A stretch of DNA of 64,000 nt from Chitinophagaceae bacterium UBA4411 (GCA_002400415.1 DGQP01000007.1:62001-126000); one strand, 5' to 3'. Positions 26,816-37,284 are shown, numbered from the stretch's first letter. Numbers and translations are program-made. Notes: a model not told the origin generated them from the sequence alone.

Positions 26816-27640
26816 ATGAAGCAAGGACTAACTGTTTTATTCACGTTGTTTACCATTTCTGCAGCAGTATACAGCTGTACAAAAAATACGTACAGCACTA
26901 CTAATAAGACTTATAAAAAACAGGCAAAGGAGTTCTCCAAATTGCTTCGCAAATATCCCCTGAATGATTCAGCAGGGCTGTCCTATGCAGACCAGTTTGT
27001 CGGAACCACGAACTTGTCTATGCGCCGTCCTAACTACGTTATTATTCACCACACGGCACAAAACAGTTGTGAGCAAACATTGAGAACGTTTACACTACCC
27101 CGCACACAAGTAAGTGCTCATTATGTGATCTGTGAAGACGGAACAGTATACCATATGCTGAATGACCTGCTGCGGGCACATCATGCCGGGGTTAGTAAGT
27201 GGGGCAATGCAACAGATATTAATTCTTCCAGTATCGGGATTGAACTGGATAATAACGGGTATGAATATTTTACTGAGCCACAGTTAAAAAGCCTCGCAGA
27301 ACTATTAGGAAGATTGAAAAGAGCATTTAGTATTCCTGCAGCTAATTTTATAGGACATGGGGATATTGCACCGACAAGAAAAAACGACCCCAACTGGCGG
27401 TTCCCCTGGAAACAACTCGCAGAGCAGGGCTTTGGTATGTGGTGGGGAGATACAACAGGTGTTAGCGTCCCGGCTAATTTTGATCATTTATCTGCTATCC
27501 GGATTGTAGGCTTCGACCTCAAGGATACAACAGCAGCTATCGTTGGCTTTAAAAGACACTGGTTACAGGATACCAGCAAAGCCAGCCTGAACGATGCACA
27601 AAAAAAAGTGTTGTATATGCTGAGCCGGAAATTTCAATAA
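26816..27640 (+). CDS. N-acetylmuramoyl-L-alanine amidase (lipoprotein, AmiD-like)
   Basis: A zinc amidase of the amidase_2/PGRP fold that cleaves the MurNAc-L-Ala bond in peptidoglycan fragments. The lipobox Cys is at about residue 21 (AAVYSC), so it is probably anchored in the outer membrane. Zinc ligands are visible in YVIIHHTAQ (near residue 75) and in IGHGDIAPTRKNDP (near 179), with the SSIGIELDN strand between. It fits a cell-wall recycling role alongside the nearby AmgK/MurU-like pair, although it is not in the same operon. Confidence 0.88.
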   Translation: MKQGLTVLFTLFTISAAVYSCTKNTYSTTNKTYKKQAKEFSKLLRKYPLNDSAGLSYADQFVGTTNLSMRRPNYVIIHHTAQNSCEQTLRTFTLPRTQVSAHYVICEDGTVYHMLNDLLRAHHAGVSKWGNATDINSSSIGIELDNNGYEYFTEPQLKSLAELLGRLKRAFSIPAANFIGHGDIAPTRKNDPNWRFPWKQLAEQGFGMWWGDTTGVSVPANFDHLSAIRIVGFDLKDTTAAIVGFKRHWLQDTSKASLNDAQKKVLYMLSRKFQ

Positions 27641-27744
27641 GACCTCTTCAAAAACGATTTGCCGCTAAAATTCTAACTTCATTGCTTGGTTTGTTATTAA
27701 AACTGTTTAATGACAGGCAATTATTGTTGATTTAACTGAATGGA

Positions 27745-30381
27745 ATGACAGCAGAACACCAACGGCTGGCGGTAAATGCGGCGAAAACCGTTCCTTTGGC
27801 TCAATGGGGGCCTTACCTGAGTGAAAGACAATGGGGAACGGTAAGAGAAGATTATTCAGCGCATGGCGATGCCTGGCATTATTTCCCGTTTGAGCATGCT
27901 CATTGCCGTTCCTATTTGTGGGGAGAAGATGGCCTGGCCGGTATTTCTGATTTCTTTGGTAATCTCTGTTTTTGTGTGGCACTATGGAACGGCAAGGATG
28001 AAATACTAAAAGAAAGATTATTTGGCCTGGGTAATCCGCAGGGAAATCACGGGGAAGATGTAAAAGAGTTATACTACTATCTCGATAACCTGCCCACGCA
28101 TTATTATATGGAGTATTTGTACAAATACCCGCAGCAGGCATTCCCTTATGAACAATTAAGGCAGGAAAACAAAAAAAGAAGCCGCCTGGAGCCGGAGTAT
28201 GAGCTACTGGATACGGGAGTATTTGACGGCAACCAGTATTTTGATGTGTTAGTGACTTATGCCAAACAAAGTGCACAGGATATTTTTATTAAAATTGATA
28301 TCACGAACCGTTACAGTAAGCCAGCGGAAATAACTGTATTGCCAACGCTCTGGTTTTATAACCGCTGGAACGATGGTTCATTAAAAGATAAGCCTTCAAT
28401 AACCCTGTCAGGTAAAACTTCCGTTAAAGCGACACATGAACGGCTGGGTAATTATAATTTTTACTTCCAGGCGGCAGATAAGACTTTCTTTACAGAAAAT
28501 GAAACCAATACAGAGATTGTAACCGGACTTCCGAATAAATCCCTGTTTGTAAAAGATGCTTTTCATAAAGCTATTATTAACGGGGAACATATAACTGAGC
28601 TTTCAAAAACTAAATCAGGCACCAAGTTTTCCCCCGTTTATAAAATGAAAATTGCCGGGGGAGCTACCAAATCTGTTTACTGCCGGCTCACTAACCAGGA
28701 AACTGATAACCCTTTTTTTAAAGGGTTCAAAGATATTTTCATATTGCGCAAACAGGAAGCGGATGATTTTTATGCAGCCATTCTGCCGAAAGGTATGAAT
28801 GCGGATATGGCACAGATACAGCGGCAGGCATTGGCCGGAGTGTTGTGGAGCAAACAGTATTATCATTTTGACGTGGAGAAATGGTTGTCAACCAGCGATG
28901 GGGTGACACCGGTTAGTATTTCCAGGCAAACCGGCCGTAATAATGACTGGACACATTTAAAGAACCAGGATATTATCATGATGCCGGATAAATGGGAGTA
29001 TCCCTGGTATGCGGCATGGGATCTTGCTTTTCAATGTATCTCTATGGCAGTGGTGGATCCCACATTTGCCAAGCACCAGTTATTACTCGTGATGAGGGAA
29101 TGGTATATGAAGCCGGATGGCCAGTTACCTTCTTACGAATGGAATTTCAGTGATGTAAATCCTCCCGTCCAGGCCTGGGCAGCGATGCAGGTATATAATA
29201 TTGAAAAAAAGCAAACGGGTAAAGGTGATATTGTTTTCCTGAAAAAAGTCTTTCAAAAACTCCTGATCAATTTTACCTGGTGGATCAACCGGAAAGATGT
29301 GAATGGAAATAACATTTTTGAAGGAGGCTTCCTGGGGCTGGACAATATTGGTGTATTTAACCGGAGTTTTCATTTCCCCGGTGAAATGCAACTGGAACAG
29401 GCAGACGGTACCAGCTGGATGGGAACCTATGCGCTGGATATGATGGATATTGCCCTGGAGATTTCAATCCAGGATCCTTCTTTTGAAGACACGGCGACAA
29501 AATTCTTTGAGCACTTCGTATTGATAGCGGAATCATTGAACCAGCATGGACTATGGAATGAAGAAGACCGGTTCTTCTATGATGTGCTTTGTGTTGCTGG
29601 TGCCGAACCCATTCCGTTGCGTATTCAATCCATTGTCGGGCTCACTCCATTATATGCTGTATCCACGATCAGCAAACTGGTGATGGATCAGTTGGGCGAT
29701 TTTAAAAAAAGAACCACCTGGTTTGAAAACTTCCGGAAAAGCAGTGCCAAGTTCTGGCCGAATGAAGAAAGAAGTAAAGACGGCGAGATCATATTATCGC
29801 TGATTCCTAAAGACCGGTTGATCGATTTACTGAAAAGGCTGTTGGACGAGAAGGAGTTTTTATCAGAAGGAGGTATCAGGGCTTTATCAAAAGTGCATGA
29901 AGACAAACCTTACTCGGTGACGGTGGATGGAAATATTTATACGATCCGCTATGATCCGGGTGATTCAACTTCTGATATGTTTGGTGGCAACTCTAACTGG
30001 CGGGGCCCGGTGTGGATGCCAATCAATTTCCTGATCATTCAGTCCATCCGGAAATACGGGGAGTTTTACGGCGATGAGTTACTGATCGATTACCCAACAG
30101 GATCGGGTAATAAGATCAATCTTATACAAGTGGCCAATGAACTGACCAAACGGGTGATCAGTCTATTTGAGAAAGATACTGATGGTAAGCGCCGTCTCTA
30201 TGGCGATTACAGCTGGTTCTATCAGCAACCCGGCAATGAGAATCTCGTTTTATTCTATGAATATTTTCATGGTGATAGCGGCCGGGGCCTGGGTGCAAAC
30301 CATCAAACAGGATGGACGGCGCTGGTAGCCGAACTGATCAGTGAATACGGGGGCGGAACAAGGCTGGAAGAACAGGGTTAA
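27745..30381 (+). CDS. GH63-like glucosidase
   Basis: A large (878 aa) cytoplasmic (alpha/alpha)6-barrel glycoside hydrolase like the bacterial members of GH63/MGH1-like enzymes. Recognisable stretches are the N-terminal LSERQWGTVREDYS, the central WEYPWYAAWDLAFQC and FGGNSNWRGPVWMPINF near residue 750, followed by the GANHQTGWTALVA end. Substrate is unknown; bacterial relatives act on alpha-glucosides such as glucosylglycerate or trehalose-related sugars. The gene ends overlapping the convergent AraC regulator gene by 4 bases. No signal peptide. Confidence 0.82.
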   Translation: MTAEHQRLAVNAAKTVPLAQWGPYLSERQWGTVREDYSAHGDAWHYFPFEHAHCRSYLWGEDGLAGISDFFGNLCFCVALWNGKDEILKERLFGLGNPQGNHGEDVKELYYYLDNLPTHYYMEYLYKYPQQAFPYEQLRQENKKRSRLEPEYELLDTGVFDGNQYFDVLVTYAKQSAQDIFIKIDITNRYSKPAEITVLPTLWFYNRWNDGSLKDKPSITLSGKTSVKATHERLGNYNFYFQAADKTFFTENETNTEIVTGLPNKSLFVKDAFHKAIINGEHITELSKTKSGTKFSPVYKMKIAGGATKSVYCRLTNQETDNPFFKGFKDIFILRKQEADDFYAAILPKGMNADMAQIQRQALAGVLWSKQYYHFDVEKWLSTSDGVTPVSISRQTGRNNDWTHLKNQDIIMMPDKWEYPWYAAWDLAFQCISMAVVDPTFAKHQLLLVMREWYMKPDGQLPSYEWNFSDVNPPVQAWAAMQVYNIEKKQTGKGDIVFLKKVFQKLLINFTWWINRKDVNGNNIFEGGFLGLDNIGVFNRSFHFPGEMQLEQADGTSWMGTYALDMMDIALEISIQDPSFEDTATKFFEHFVLIAESLNQHGLWNEEDRFFYDVLCVAGAEPIPLRIQSIVGLTPLYAVSTISKLVMDQLGDFKKRTTWFENFRKSSAKFWPNEERSKDGEIILSLIPKDRLIDLLKRLLDEKEFLSEGGIRALSKVHEDKPYSVTVDGNIYTIRYDPGDSTSDMFGGNSNWRGPVWMPINFLIIQSIRKYGEFYGDELLIDYPTGSGNKINLIQVANELTKRVISLFEKDTDGKRRLYGDYSWFYQQPGNENLVLFYEYFHGDSGRGLGANHQTGWTALVAELISEYGGGTRLEEQG

Positions 30382-31313
30382 TCTCTTTTAATAAAAGTAC
30401 ATTGTCTGTAGGAGCCCGGCGTAATCCCTTCTGTTTTCTTGAACAGGCGTACGAAATAATTTACATCTGTAAAGCCGCATTGCTGGCTGATTGAAGTAAT
30501 ACTATTCTTATCATCTGCTAATAACTGTTTCGCTAGTTTAATACGTTCCCGTTTAATATACTCCAGCGGTGTAATGCCAAACTGTTCCCTGAACCATTTA
30601 AAAAACTCATTTCGGCTCATATAAGCTTTCCGGCTCAGTGTGTTTACCGAAATTTTATCCGTCAGGTGTTCTGTGATGTAATGTAATACATAATGCAGGC
30701 GGCTGTGGTTTTGCTGGTCTGCCGATTCTATGCTCACCTGCATCAGGTGCTGGCTTTGCAGTAACCGTATCAGCAGTTCTTTCAGGTTGAGATCGGCATA
30801 AATGTCTTTGGCTTTGTCGCTGCTGCTGCATACCCGGATCAGTTTATTGATCAGGTCCGTTACTTCGGTATCATTTGCAAAATGATATTGATTGAATTGT
30901 AATTTCCAGTTATGTGAAGAATCCGGGTCGCTGTTGTAATAAGTATCCAGGTAGTTCAATGTCTGATTCACATACCGCGCATCAACAGCCAGCGCAATAC
31001 ACTGTGTGGGATTATTGGCCTCAGCTTCAGGGAAATCAATCACCATGGTTTCGTTGGCGGGAACAATCACGGTTTCCCCGGGCAGGTAATCAAAAGCGGG
31101 TTTGTCAAATAAGTGCATCACCTTTTTCCCCCTCACCATACTGGTAATCACAAAATCATCAAAAGTCAGGGGCACACGGTAAGCCTCCGTATAGCTTTCA
31201 AATACATTTAATTCGCAATTATTCAGGTTGAATATACGGCGGTTCTCCACCAGTGTCTGAAGGTACCTGGGATGGGTCAGGTCGATTGTATTAAGAAGGC
31301 TTTTCGCTGGCAA
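30378..31313 (-). CDS. AraC-family regulator
   Basis: An N-terminal ligand-binding-like region (about residues 1-195, cupin-type strands such as FDYLPGETVIVPANE) precedes a C-terminal AraC HTH pair (about 205-305) with SVNTLSRKAYMSRNEFFKWF and QCGFTDVNYFVRLFKK. The start is TTG at 31313 because no in-frame ATG lies near the N-terminus. It is divergent from the aldehyde dehydrogenase gene, sharing a 152-base intergenic region, and probably activates it in response to an aldehyde or alcohol. Confidence 0.85.
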   Translation of the reverse strand: MPAKSLLNTIDLTHPRYLQTLVENRRIFNLNNCELNVFESYTEAYRVPLTFDDFVITSMVRGKKVMHLFDKPAFDYLPGETVIVPANETMVIDFPEAEANNPTQCIALAVDARYVNQTLNYLDTYYNSDPDSSHNWKLQFNQYHFANDTEVTDLINKLIRVCSSSDKAKDIYADLNLKELLIRLLQSQHLMQVSIESADQQNHSRLHYVLHYITEHLTDKISVNTLSRKAYMSRNEFFKWFREQFGITPLEYIKRERIKLAKQLLADDKNSITSISQQCGFTDVNYFVRLFKKTEGITPGSYRQCTFIKRD

Positions 31314-31465
31314 GCGCTGAAATTTAGATATTTAAATTAGTCAATCTGCCCCAGCAGGCCAATAGTACAGGTACGATTGTGCTATAAAAAAATACAAAAG
31401 TACCCTTATGTCTTTTATTTAATCAGGAAGTTAGACCTATTAACTAACGATTAAAATTGCCAGAC

Positions 31466-32998
31466 ATGAGTACAACTACAGCTAAGGCCCCCAAATCCAA
31501 TGTGGCGGCAAGGCCTCAATTCAAAGAAAAATATGATCACTATATCGGGGGCCGGTGGGTGGCTCCTGCCAGCGGTGACTATTTTGAGAATGTTTCTCCC
31601 CTGGATGGGAAAGTATTTACCAGGGCTGCCCGCGGGAATGAAAAAGATATTGAGAAAGCAATTGATGCCGCCACTGCGGCCTTCAAAACATGGAGTAAGA
31701 CGGCAGCGGCTTACCGGAGTAACCTGCTTTTAAAAATTGCCCAGGTAATAGAAGATAACCTGGAATACCTGGCTATTGTTGAAACGATTGATAACGGGAA
31801 GGCGCTCCGGGAGACCCGTGCTGCTGACCTGCCGCTGGTGGCGGATCATTTCCGTTATTTCGCCGGGGTATTGCGCAGCGAAGAAGGTTCAATAAGTGAG
31901 CATGATGAAACTACAGTAAGTATTAACCTGCATGAGCCAATCGGCGTGGTCGGACAGATTATCCCTTGGAATTTTCCGTTGTTAATGGCTGCCTGGAAAA
32001 TTGCTCCCGCCTTAGCGGCCGGCTGTACTGTCATTGTGAAACCTGCCGAACAGACGCCTACCAGTATTATGTGCCTTATGGAACTGGTAGGTGATATTTT
32101 ACCTGAAGGAGTACTAAATATTGTAACAGGTTTTGGTCCTGAAGCCGGCAAGCCACTGGCAACCTCACCCCGCATCAATAAAGTGGCTTTTACAGGAGAA
32201 ACAACAACCGGCCGGCTCATCATGCAATATGCATCCGAGAACCTGATACCGGTAACAATGGAACTGGGTGGCAAGAGCCCGAATATTTTCTTTGAATCTG
32301 TGGGCGATGCAGATGATGAATATTTTGATAAAGCAGTGGAAGGAGCCGTGATGTTTGCATTGAACCAGGGGGAAGTATGTACCTGTCCTTCCCGGATACT
32401 GGTGCATGAAAAGATATATGATAAATTCATGGACAGGGTGGTGCAAAGGACAAAAGCGATCAAACTCGGTAACCCGCTGGATGAAACTGTGATGATGGGT
32501 GCACAGGCTTCAGAAGATCAGTATAGAAAAATACTCAGCTACCTGGACATTGGTAAGCAGGAAGGAGCGGATGTATTATGCGGTGGTGAGGCATTTCACC
32601 AGAACAGCGGGCTGGAACATGGTTTTTATATTAAGCCTACTATTTTCAAAGGCAATAATAAGATGCGCATCTTCCAGGAAGAAATATTCGGTCCGGTTAC
32701 TTCTGTCACTACTTTCAAGACAACAGATGAAGCCATTGCTATTGCAAATGATACCCTGTATGGGCTGGGAGCTGGTGTATGGACCCGGGATGCCCATGAA
32801 ATGTACCAGGTACCAAGAGCCATACAGGCAGGCCGTGTTTGGGTGAACTGCTATCATCATTATCCCGCACATGCTCCTTTCGGAGGTTATAAAAAATCAG
32901 GATTCGGAAGAGAAACACACAAGATGATGCTGAATCATTACAGGCAAACTAAGAATATGCTCATCTCTTACAGCAAGGATAAACTTGGATTTTTCTAA
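31466..32998 (+). CDS. NAD-dependent aldehyde dehydrogenase (AldB/ExaC-like)
   Basis: A 510-aa aldehyde dehydrogenase related to acetaldehyde dehydrogenases. The cofactor and active-site landmarks are IPWNFPLLM (near 167), VKPAEQTP, the Glu-containing MELGGKSPN (near 264) and the nucleophile in GEVCTCPSR (near 307). The HYPAHAPFGGYKKSGFGRE end is typical of the AldB/ExaC group. ATG 31466 is preferred to TTG 31457. A divergent AraC regulator precedes it and a DUF779 gene follows, the usual partners of this enzyme. Confidence 0.92.
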   Translation: MSTTTAKAPKSNVAARPQFKEKYDHYIGGRWVAPASGDYFENVSPLDGKVFTRAARGNEKDIEKAIDAATAAFKTWSKTAAAYRSNLLLKIAQVIEDNLEYLAIVETIDNGKALRETRAADLPLVADHFRYFAGVLRSEEGSISEHDETTVSINLHEPIGVVGQIIPWNFPLLMAAWKIAPALAAGCTVIVKPAEQTPTSIMCLMELVGDILPEGVLNIVTGFGPEAGKPLATSPRINKVAFTGETTTGRLIMQYASENLIPVTMELGGKSPNIFFESVGDADDEYFDKAVEGAVMFALNQGEVCTCPSRILVHEKIYDKFMDRVVQRTKAIKLGNPLDETVMMGAQASEDQYRKILSYLDIGKQEGADVLCGGEAFHQNSGLEHGFYIKPTIFKGNNKMRIFQEEIFGPVTSVTTFKTTDEAIAIANDTLYGLGAGVWTRDAHEMYQVPRAIQAGRVWVNCYHHYPAHAPFGGYKKSGFGRETHKMMLNHYRQTKNMLISYSKDKLGFF

Positions 32999-33016
32999 GG
33001 CAGGCATGAAAGACCC

Positions 33017-33044
33017 GCAGCGGCCTGAAGGCCGCTGCTCTTTT
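33017..33044 (+). terminator. Hairpin after the aldehyde dehydrogenase gene
   Basis: GCAGCGGCC / GGCCGCTGC with a 4-base loop, then TCTTTT. It lies before the DUF779 gene, so it would end or attenuate transcription of the pair. Confidence 0.72.
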
Positions 33045-33087
33045 AAAAGCGGTAAACCTGTTTATTTACTAAGTAATTCTTTTACGA

Positions 33088-33468
33088 ATGCCTGTTGCAA
33101 GAGTTATAGCCACGGATGCAGCCAAACAGCTTATTCAGCAGTTGCAGCAAATACATGGGCCTTTAATGTTTCATCAAAGCGGGGGTTGTTGTGACGGTAG
33201 CCAGCCTATGTGTTTCCCTGATGGTGAATTCCGGGTGGGACGAAGTGATGTTTGCCTTGCAGAAGTAGAAGGGTGCCGGTTCTATATGAGTGCAGATCAG
33301 TTTGAATACTGGAAGCATACCCAGCTGATCTTACATGTTACCGCAGGCCGGGGCAGCAGTTTTTCGCTTGAGATCCCGCTGGGGGTACGTTTTTACATTG
33401 AATCAAAACTATTCAGCGAAGAAGAAATAAATCACCTTACGCCATTATTGAACTTTGAAACAGATTAA
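33088..33468 (+). CDS. DUF779 family protein
   Basis: A 126-aa protein of the DUF779 family, which is repeatedly found beside acetaldehyde dehydrogenase genes, as here. Conserved features are FHQSGGCCDGSQPMCF (near residue 30) with a vicinal Cys pair, the DVCLAEVEGC segment and VTAGRGSSFSLE. The Cys residues suggest metal or redox binding, but no activity is established. It is separated from the dehydrogenase gene by a hairpin and overlaps the convergent sulfatase gene by 4 bases. Confidence 0.85.
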   Translation: MPVARVIATDAAKQLIQQLQQIHGPLMFHQSGGCCDGSQPMCFPDGEFRVGRSDVCLAEVEGCRFYMSADQFEYWKHTQLILHVTAGRGSSFSLEIPLGVRFYIESKLFSEEEINHLTPLLNFETD

Positions 33469-35006
33469 TGCAGTTCTCCGGCCGGTTCATGATCATCGTA
33501 TTGATCCCGGAGTTTTAGTAATTCTTTTTTTAGCTGTTGAATATGTTTTTGATAAGCTGCCGATCTGACCAGGTTGGTTTGTTCTGCCGGGTCTTTCTGC
33601 AGGTCATAAAATTCCCATTCATTCACGGTGTAGAAATAAATAAGTTTGTATCGTTCACCTCTTACCGCCAGGTGCGGAATAACGGTGTGATCTTTTACAA
33701 ATTCATAATAGTGATAGTAAAGATATTTCCGGGAAAGTCCTGTTCGCTTGCTGGTCAGTATGGGTTTAATACTTACACCCTGCATCCATCCGGGAATCTT
33801 AACACCGGCAATATCAAGCATAGTGGGAGCGAAATCAATATTCTGTACCATCGCATTGCTCACTGTTCCCTTGTGAATTTTTCCCGGCCACCTGACTAAT
33901 AATGGAGTTCCCATGGATACGTCATACGCAAAACGTTTATCAAACCAGCCATTTTCTCCTAAATAAAATCCCTGGTCACTGGTATAGATCACGGCAGTGT
34001 TATCCGTTAAATTATTATCATCAAGATATTTTAAAATGACACCCACACTTTCGTCAATGGAAGCAACACAGGCCATATAGTCCTGCATATACCATTGATA
34101 TTTGTATTTCATCAGCTCTTTACCGGATAGTTTCTTATCCCGGATCAGCTGCCCTCTTTCGGCATAGATCTCTTCAAACCTTGCTCTTTCACTTGCCGGC
34201 ATTCTCCGCATGATCGCATTGTAAGTGGCAATATCGTCTGCATCCGGTTTTAGTTCCGGGATATCCATAAGATATTTGGGATCTATTTTCAAATCGCCGC
34301 ATAAACGCATATCCAGTAAAATACTCATGGTCTGAATGCGCCAGGCACTGCTATGCCCTGCTGTATCATTATATAATGTAGCCGGTTCCGGAAATGTTCT
34401 TTCATGAAATTGCTCTAAATATTTCAACGCCGGTACAAAATTCCGGTGCGGGGCTTTGTGATGGAAGAAAAGAGCAAAAGGTTTGTTCTTATCCCGGCTG
34501 TTGAGCCAGTTGATGGCATCATGGGTCAGCACATCAGCAGAGTATCCTTTTTCCGTAATCGTATCACCGTTCATCGTGATCATCCGGGTATCAAAATACT
34601 GTCCCATCCCTGGTAAAATTCTCCAGTAATCAAACCCGGTGGGGTAGGAGTGCAAATGCCACTTGCCAATCAATGCTGTCTGGTAACCAGCCTGCCCTAA
34701 TAAATGACCGATATTGGTTTTGGAAGAATCAAATCTTGTCCGGTTATCCTTTACCCCGTTTTTATGTGAATGTTGCCCGGTCAGCATTGTAGCTCTTGCA
34801 GGGGCGCAAATGGAATTACCTACAAAAGCTTTGTTGAACTTCATGCCTTCGCGAGCAATCCTGTCGATATTCGGGGTTTGTATAAATTGTTTATTATAGG
34901 CACTGATGGCATCATTATCATGATCATCACTCATGATATAAATAATATTAGGCTGTTGGGCCGCAATGGTGCAGGAACATAGCAAAAGAAATAACAGGAT
35001 TCGCAT
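33465..35006 (-). CDS. Secreted type I sulfatase
   Basis: A 513-aa formylglycine-dependent sulfatase with a signal peptide (about residues 1-17). The modification site CAPAR, matching CxPxR, is near residue 68 in SICAPARATMLTGQHSH. Metal-binding Asp residues lie in IMSDDHDND near residue 26, and the second metal region in TSDQGFYLGENGW near residue 345. Such enzymes in Bacteroidota usually desulfate polysaccharides. No anaerobic or FGE-type maturase gene is adjacent. Confidence 0.88.
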   Translation of the reverse strand: MRILLFLLLCSCTIAAQQPNIIYIMSDDHDNDAISAYNKQFIQTPNIDRIAREGMKFNKAFVGNSICAPARATMLTGQHSHKNGVKDNRTRFDSSKTNIGHLLGQAGYQTALIGKWHLHSYPTGFDYWRILPGMGQYFDTRMITMNGDTITEKGYSADVLTHDAINWLNSRDKNKPFALFFHHKAPHRNFVPALKYLEQFHERTFPEPATLYNDTAGHSSAWRIQTMSILLDMRLCGDLKIDPKYLMDIPELKPDADDIATYNAIMRRMPASERARFEEIYAERGQLIRDKKLSGKELMKYKYQWYMQDYMACVASIDESVGVILKYLDDNNLTDNTAVIYTSDQGFYLGENGWFDKRFAYDVSMGTPLLVRWPGKIHKGTVSNAMVQNIDFAPTMLDIAGVKIPGWMQGVSIKPILTSKRTGLSRKYLYYHYYEFVKDHTVIPHLAVRGERYKLIYFYTVNEWEFYDLQKDPAEQTNLVRSAAYQKHIQQLKKELLKLRDQYDDHEPAGELH

Positions 35007-35059
35007 GAGAGGAAAGTTACAATAATTATATCTATGTAGATTTGGGAAAATAATACTGT

Positions 35060-36004
35060 ATGGAGTTTGGCCGTGTACCGGAAAACGAGTTGAATGGAAT
35101 TGACTTTAGCCTGCCGGCAGAGCCGGCATCTAATAAGGCTATATTAAAAGGCAAGCTTGCAAAAAATCCTAAAGTGTATGTGGGTTGTGCCAAATGGGGC
35201 CGGACCGAATGGGTGGGAAAGATATATCCTCCAAAAACCAAAGAGAAAGATTTCCTGCAGCACTATGTGGAGCATTATAATTGTATTGAACTCAATGCCA
35301 CGCATTATAAAGTATACGGGGAAGCGGGTACAAGGAAATGGGCAGAAAAAGCAAAGGGGAAGGATTTTTTGTTTTGTCCCAAGATGTACAAAGGAGTTAC
35401 TCACTTTGGCAGCCTGAAAGGCAAGGATTTTATCAGTAATGAATTCTTACGGGGTATCATGGGTTTTGAACAACATCTCGGACCCGTCTTCGTGCAGGTG
35501 AGTGATACGTTCTCTCCTAAGCGAAAAGAAGAGTTGTTCACCTACCTGGGATCATTGCCCACCGACCTTCAATTCTTTTTAGAAGTTCGTCACCCTGACT
35601 GGTTTGCTAAGGAGAAAGACCGGGAAGATATGTTTGCCTTTCTCCGTGATCATAATATGGGTGCCGTGATAACCGATACTGCCGGGAGAAGGGATTGTGC
35701 CCATATGCACCTGACCGTTCCCAAAGCCTTTATCCGTTATGTGGGGAATAGTTTACATCCTTCTGATTATACCCGGACGGATGTGTGGGTGGAACGAATG
35801 AAATACTGGCTGGATAAAGGCATGGAAGAACTGTATTTTTTCATGCATATGCATGATGAAGCCACTTCTCCCGAGCTGACGGTGTACCTCGTTGATAAAA
35901 TGAATGCGGCCTGCGGATTGAACCTGATCAAACCGAAATTTGTGGAGGCTGGTTCACAGCCAGCAGCTAAAACCAAGTCAAAGCAAAAAGGATTATTTGA
36001 TTAA
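35060..36004 (+). CDS. DUF72 (YecE-like) protein
   Basis: A TIM-barrel DUF72 protein with VYVGCAKWGRTEWVGKIYPP near residue 38, the FCPKMYKGVTH strand and the EVRHPDWF motif near residue 176, all family landmarks. The N-terminal 35 residues and the basic C-terminal tail (KTKSKQKGLFD) are extra. Function is unknown; the fold resembles sugar isomerases and endonuclease IV. It ends 4 bases into the convergent umuC gene. Confidence 0.85.
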   Translation: MEFGRVPENELNGIDFSLPAEPASNKAILKGKLAKNPKVYVGCAKWGRTEWVGKIYPPKTKEKDFLQHYVEHYNCIELNATHYKVYGEAGTRKWAEKAKGKDFLFCPKMYKGVTHFGSLKGKDFISNEFLRGIMGFEQHLGPVFVQVSDTFSPKRKEELFTYLGSLPTDLQFFLEVRHPDWFAKEKDREDMFAFLRDHNMGAVITDTAGRRDCAHMHLTVPKAFIRYVGNSLHPSDYTRTDVWVERMKYWLDKGMEELYFFMHMHDEATSPELTVYLVDKMNAACGLNLIKPKFVEAGSQPAAKTKSKQKGLFD

Positions 36005-37284
36005 TGTATTTCAAACAATTCATCCCATCGGCTGGTGTAGCGGCCGCTGATATGATTTTGCTGCATCTTCCAGTTGCGGGTGGTGCCGGAAGCAGCGAAT
36101 TTTAGCACATCATCCCGCTGGCTGAAATTAACATTATCAATCATATCCATCAGTTTCCGTTCACAGTTTTTATTTTCAGCCAGGAATAAATTTCCCTGGA
36201 TGGAACTATCGGGCACAATACCGCTCAGCATCACACCGGCTTTCTTGTACAGCTTTCCTTTTTCAAATAAAGTGTCCACCAGGGCAACAGCTGGTTTGAT
36301 AAGTTCATTGGTGAAAGAAGTGGCGGCGGGTAACGTAGTGTGGTTACTGTGTGTGGCACCACGGTTAAATGTAACATTATGATTCTCTTCTTTGGACACT
36401 ACAAATACACTGATCACCCTGGCAGCACCATGCTGCCGTCTTAATTTTTCTGCTGCCCTTGAAGTATAAGTAGCCACCGCTTCTTTGATAGAAGTAATAT
36501 CAGCAACCGGGCTGCCAAACATGCGGGTGGTGGCAATCATTTTTTTATTGACCAGTTCTTCTTCCATTTCTTTGGCGGTAATACCTTTTAACTCCCGGAT
36601 CAGTCTTGCTCCCACCACGCCACCTAAGTGTGTTTTGGCAAACGCCTCGCTTACATTTCTTAACTGCAGTGCATCATAAATACACCATTGTTCTTTCAGT
36701 TTCTGCGCATACTGGTAACCCACACCCCAGATATCATCCACGGCTGTCTTCCGTAATGCTTCAATGATCTTTTCTTCCGTATCCAGCACCAGGACACAGC
36801 CGGTTTTTTGTTTATCTTTTTTCGACAACCGGTTCGCCAGTTTCGCTAATACTTTTGTCGGGGCCACACCTACGGACACGTTGATGCCGGTCCACTTTTC
36901 TACAGTTGTCCTGATCTGCATCGCAATGGCCGGTAAATCTTCCGGTGGAAACATAGCCAGGTCCAGGAAGCACTCATCCACGGAATATACTTCCACGTTT
37001 TTTTCACCGAGCATGATCCGAAGGGTTTCCATCACCCGCCAGCTCAGATCGCCATATAAATTATAATTGGAAGAAAATACAGCCACCCTGTACTTTTCTA
37101 TCAGCGGCTTTGCTTTGAAAAAGGGCCCTGCCATTTCCACCCCCAATTTTTTGGCTTCATCACTGCGGGAAATGATACAACCATCGTTATTGCTTAATAC
37201 AACAACAGGCTTTTTGTCCAGGTGCGGTTTGAATAACCGTTCACAGGAACAATAGAAATTGTTGCAATCAACAATCGCCTTCAT
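36001..37284 (-). CDS. umuC: Y-family DNA polymerase, UmuC subunit
   Basis: UmuC is the catalytic subunit of error-prone DNA polymerase V. It opens with AIVDCNNFYCSCERLF containing the metal-binding Asp and steric-gate region, and the second acidic pair is in YSVDECFLD near residue 101. The helix-hairpin-helix DDIWGVGYQYAQKL and little-finger domain follow, with the DUF4113-like C-terminus. ATG 37284 is the true start (ATGA overlap with umuD); the longer frame from 37317 runs inside umuD. Confidence 0.93.
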   Translation of the reverse strand: MKAIVDCNNFYCSCERLFKPHLDKKPVVVLSNNDGCIISRSDEAKKLGVEMAGPFFKAKPLIEKYRVAVFSSNYNLYGDLSWRVMETLRIMLGEKNVEVYSVDECFLDLAMFPPEDLPAIAMQIRTTVEKWTGINVSVGVAPTKVLAKLANRLSKKDKQKTGCVLVLDTEEKIIEALRKTAVDDIWGVGYQYAQKLKEQWCIYDALQLRNVSEAFAKTHLGGVVGARLIRELKGITAKEMEEELVNKKMIATTRMFGSPVADITSIKEAVATYTSRAAEKLRRQHGAARVISVFVVSKEENHNVTFNRGATHSNHTTLPAATSFTNELIKPAVALVDTLFEKGKLYKKAGVMLSGIVPDSSIQGNLFLAENKNCERKLMDMIDNVNFSQRDDVLKFAASGTTRNWKMQQNHISGRYTSRWDELFEIH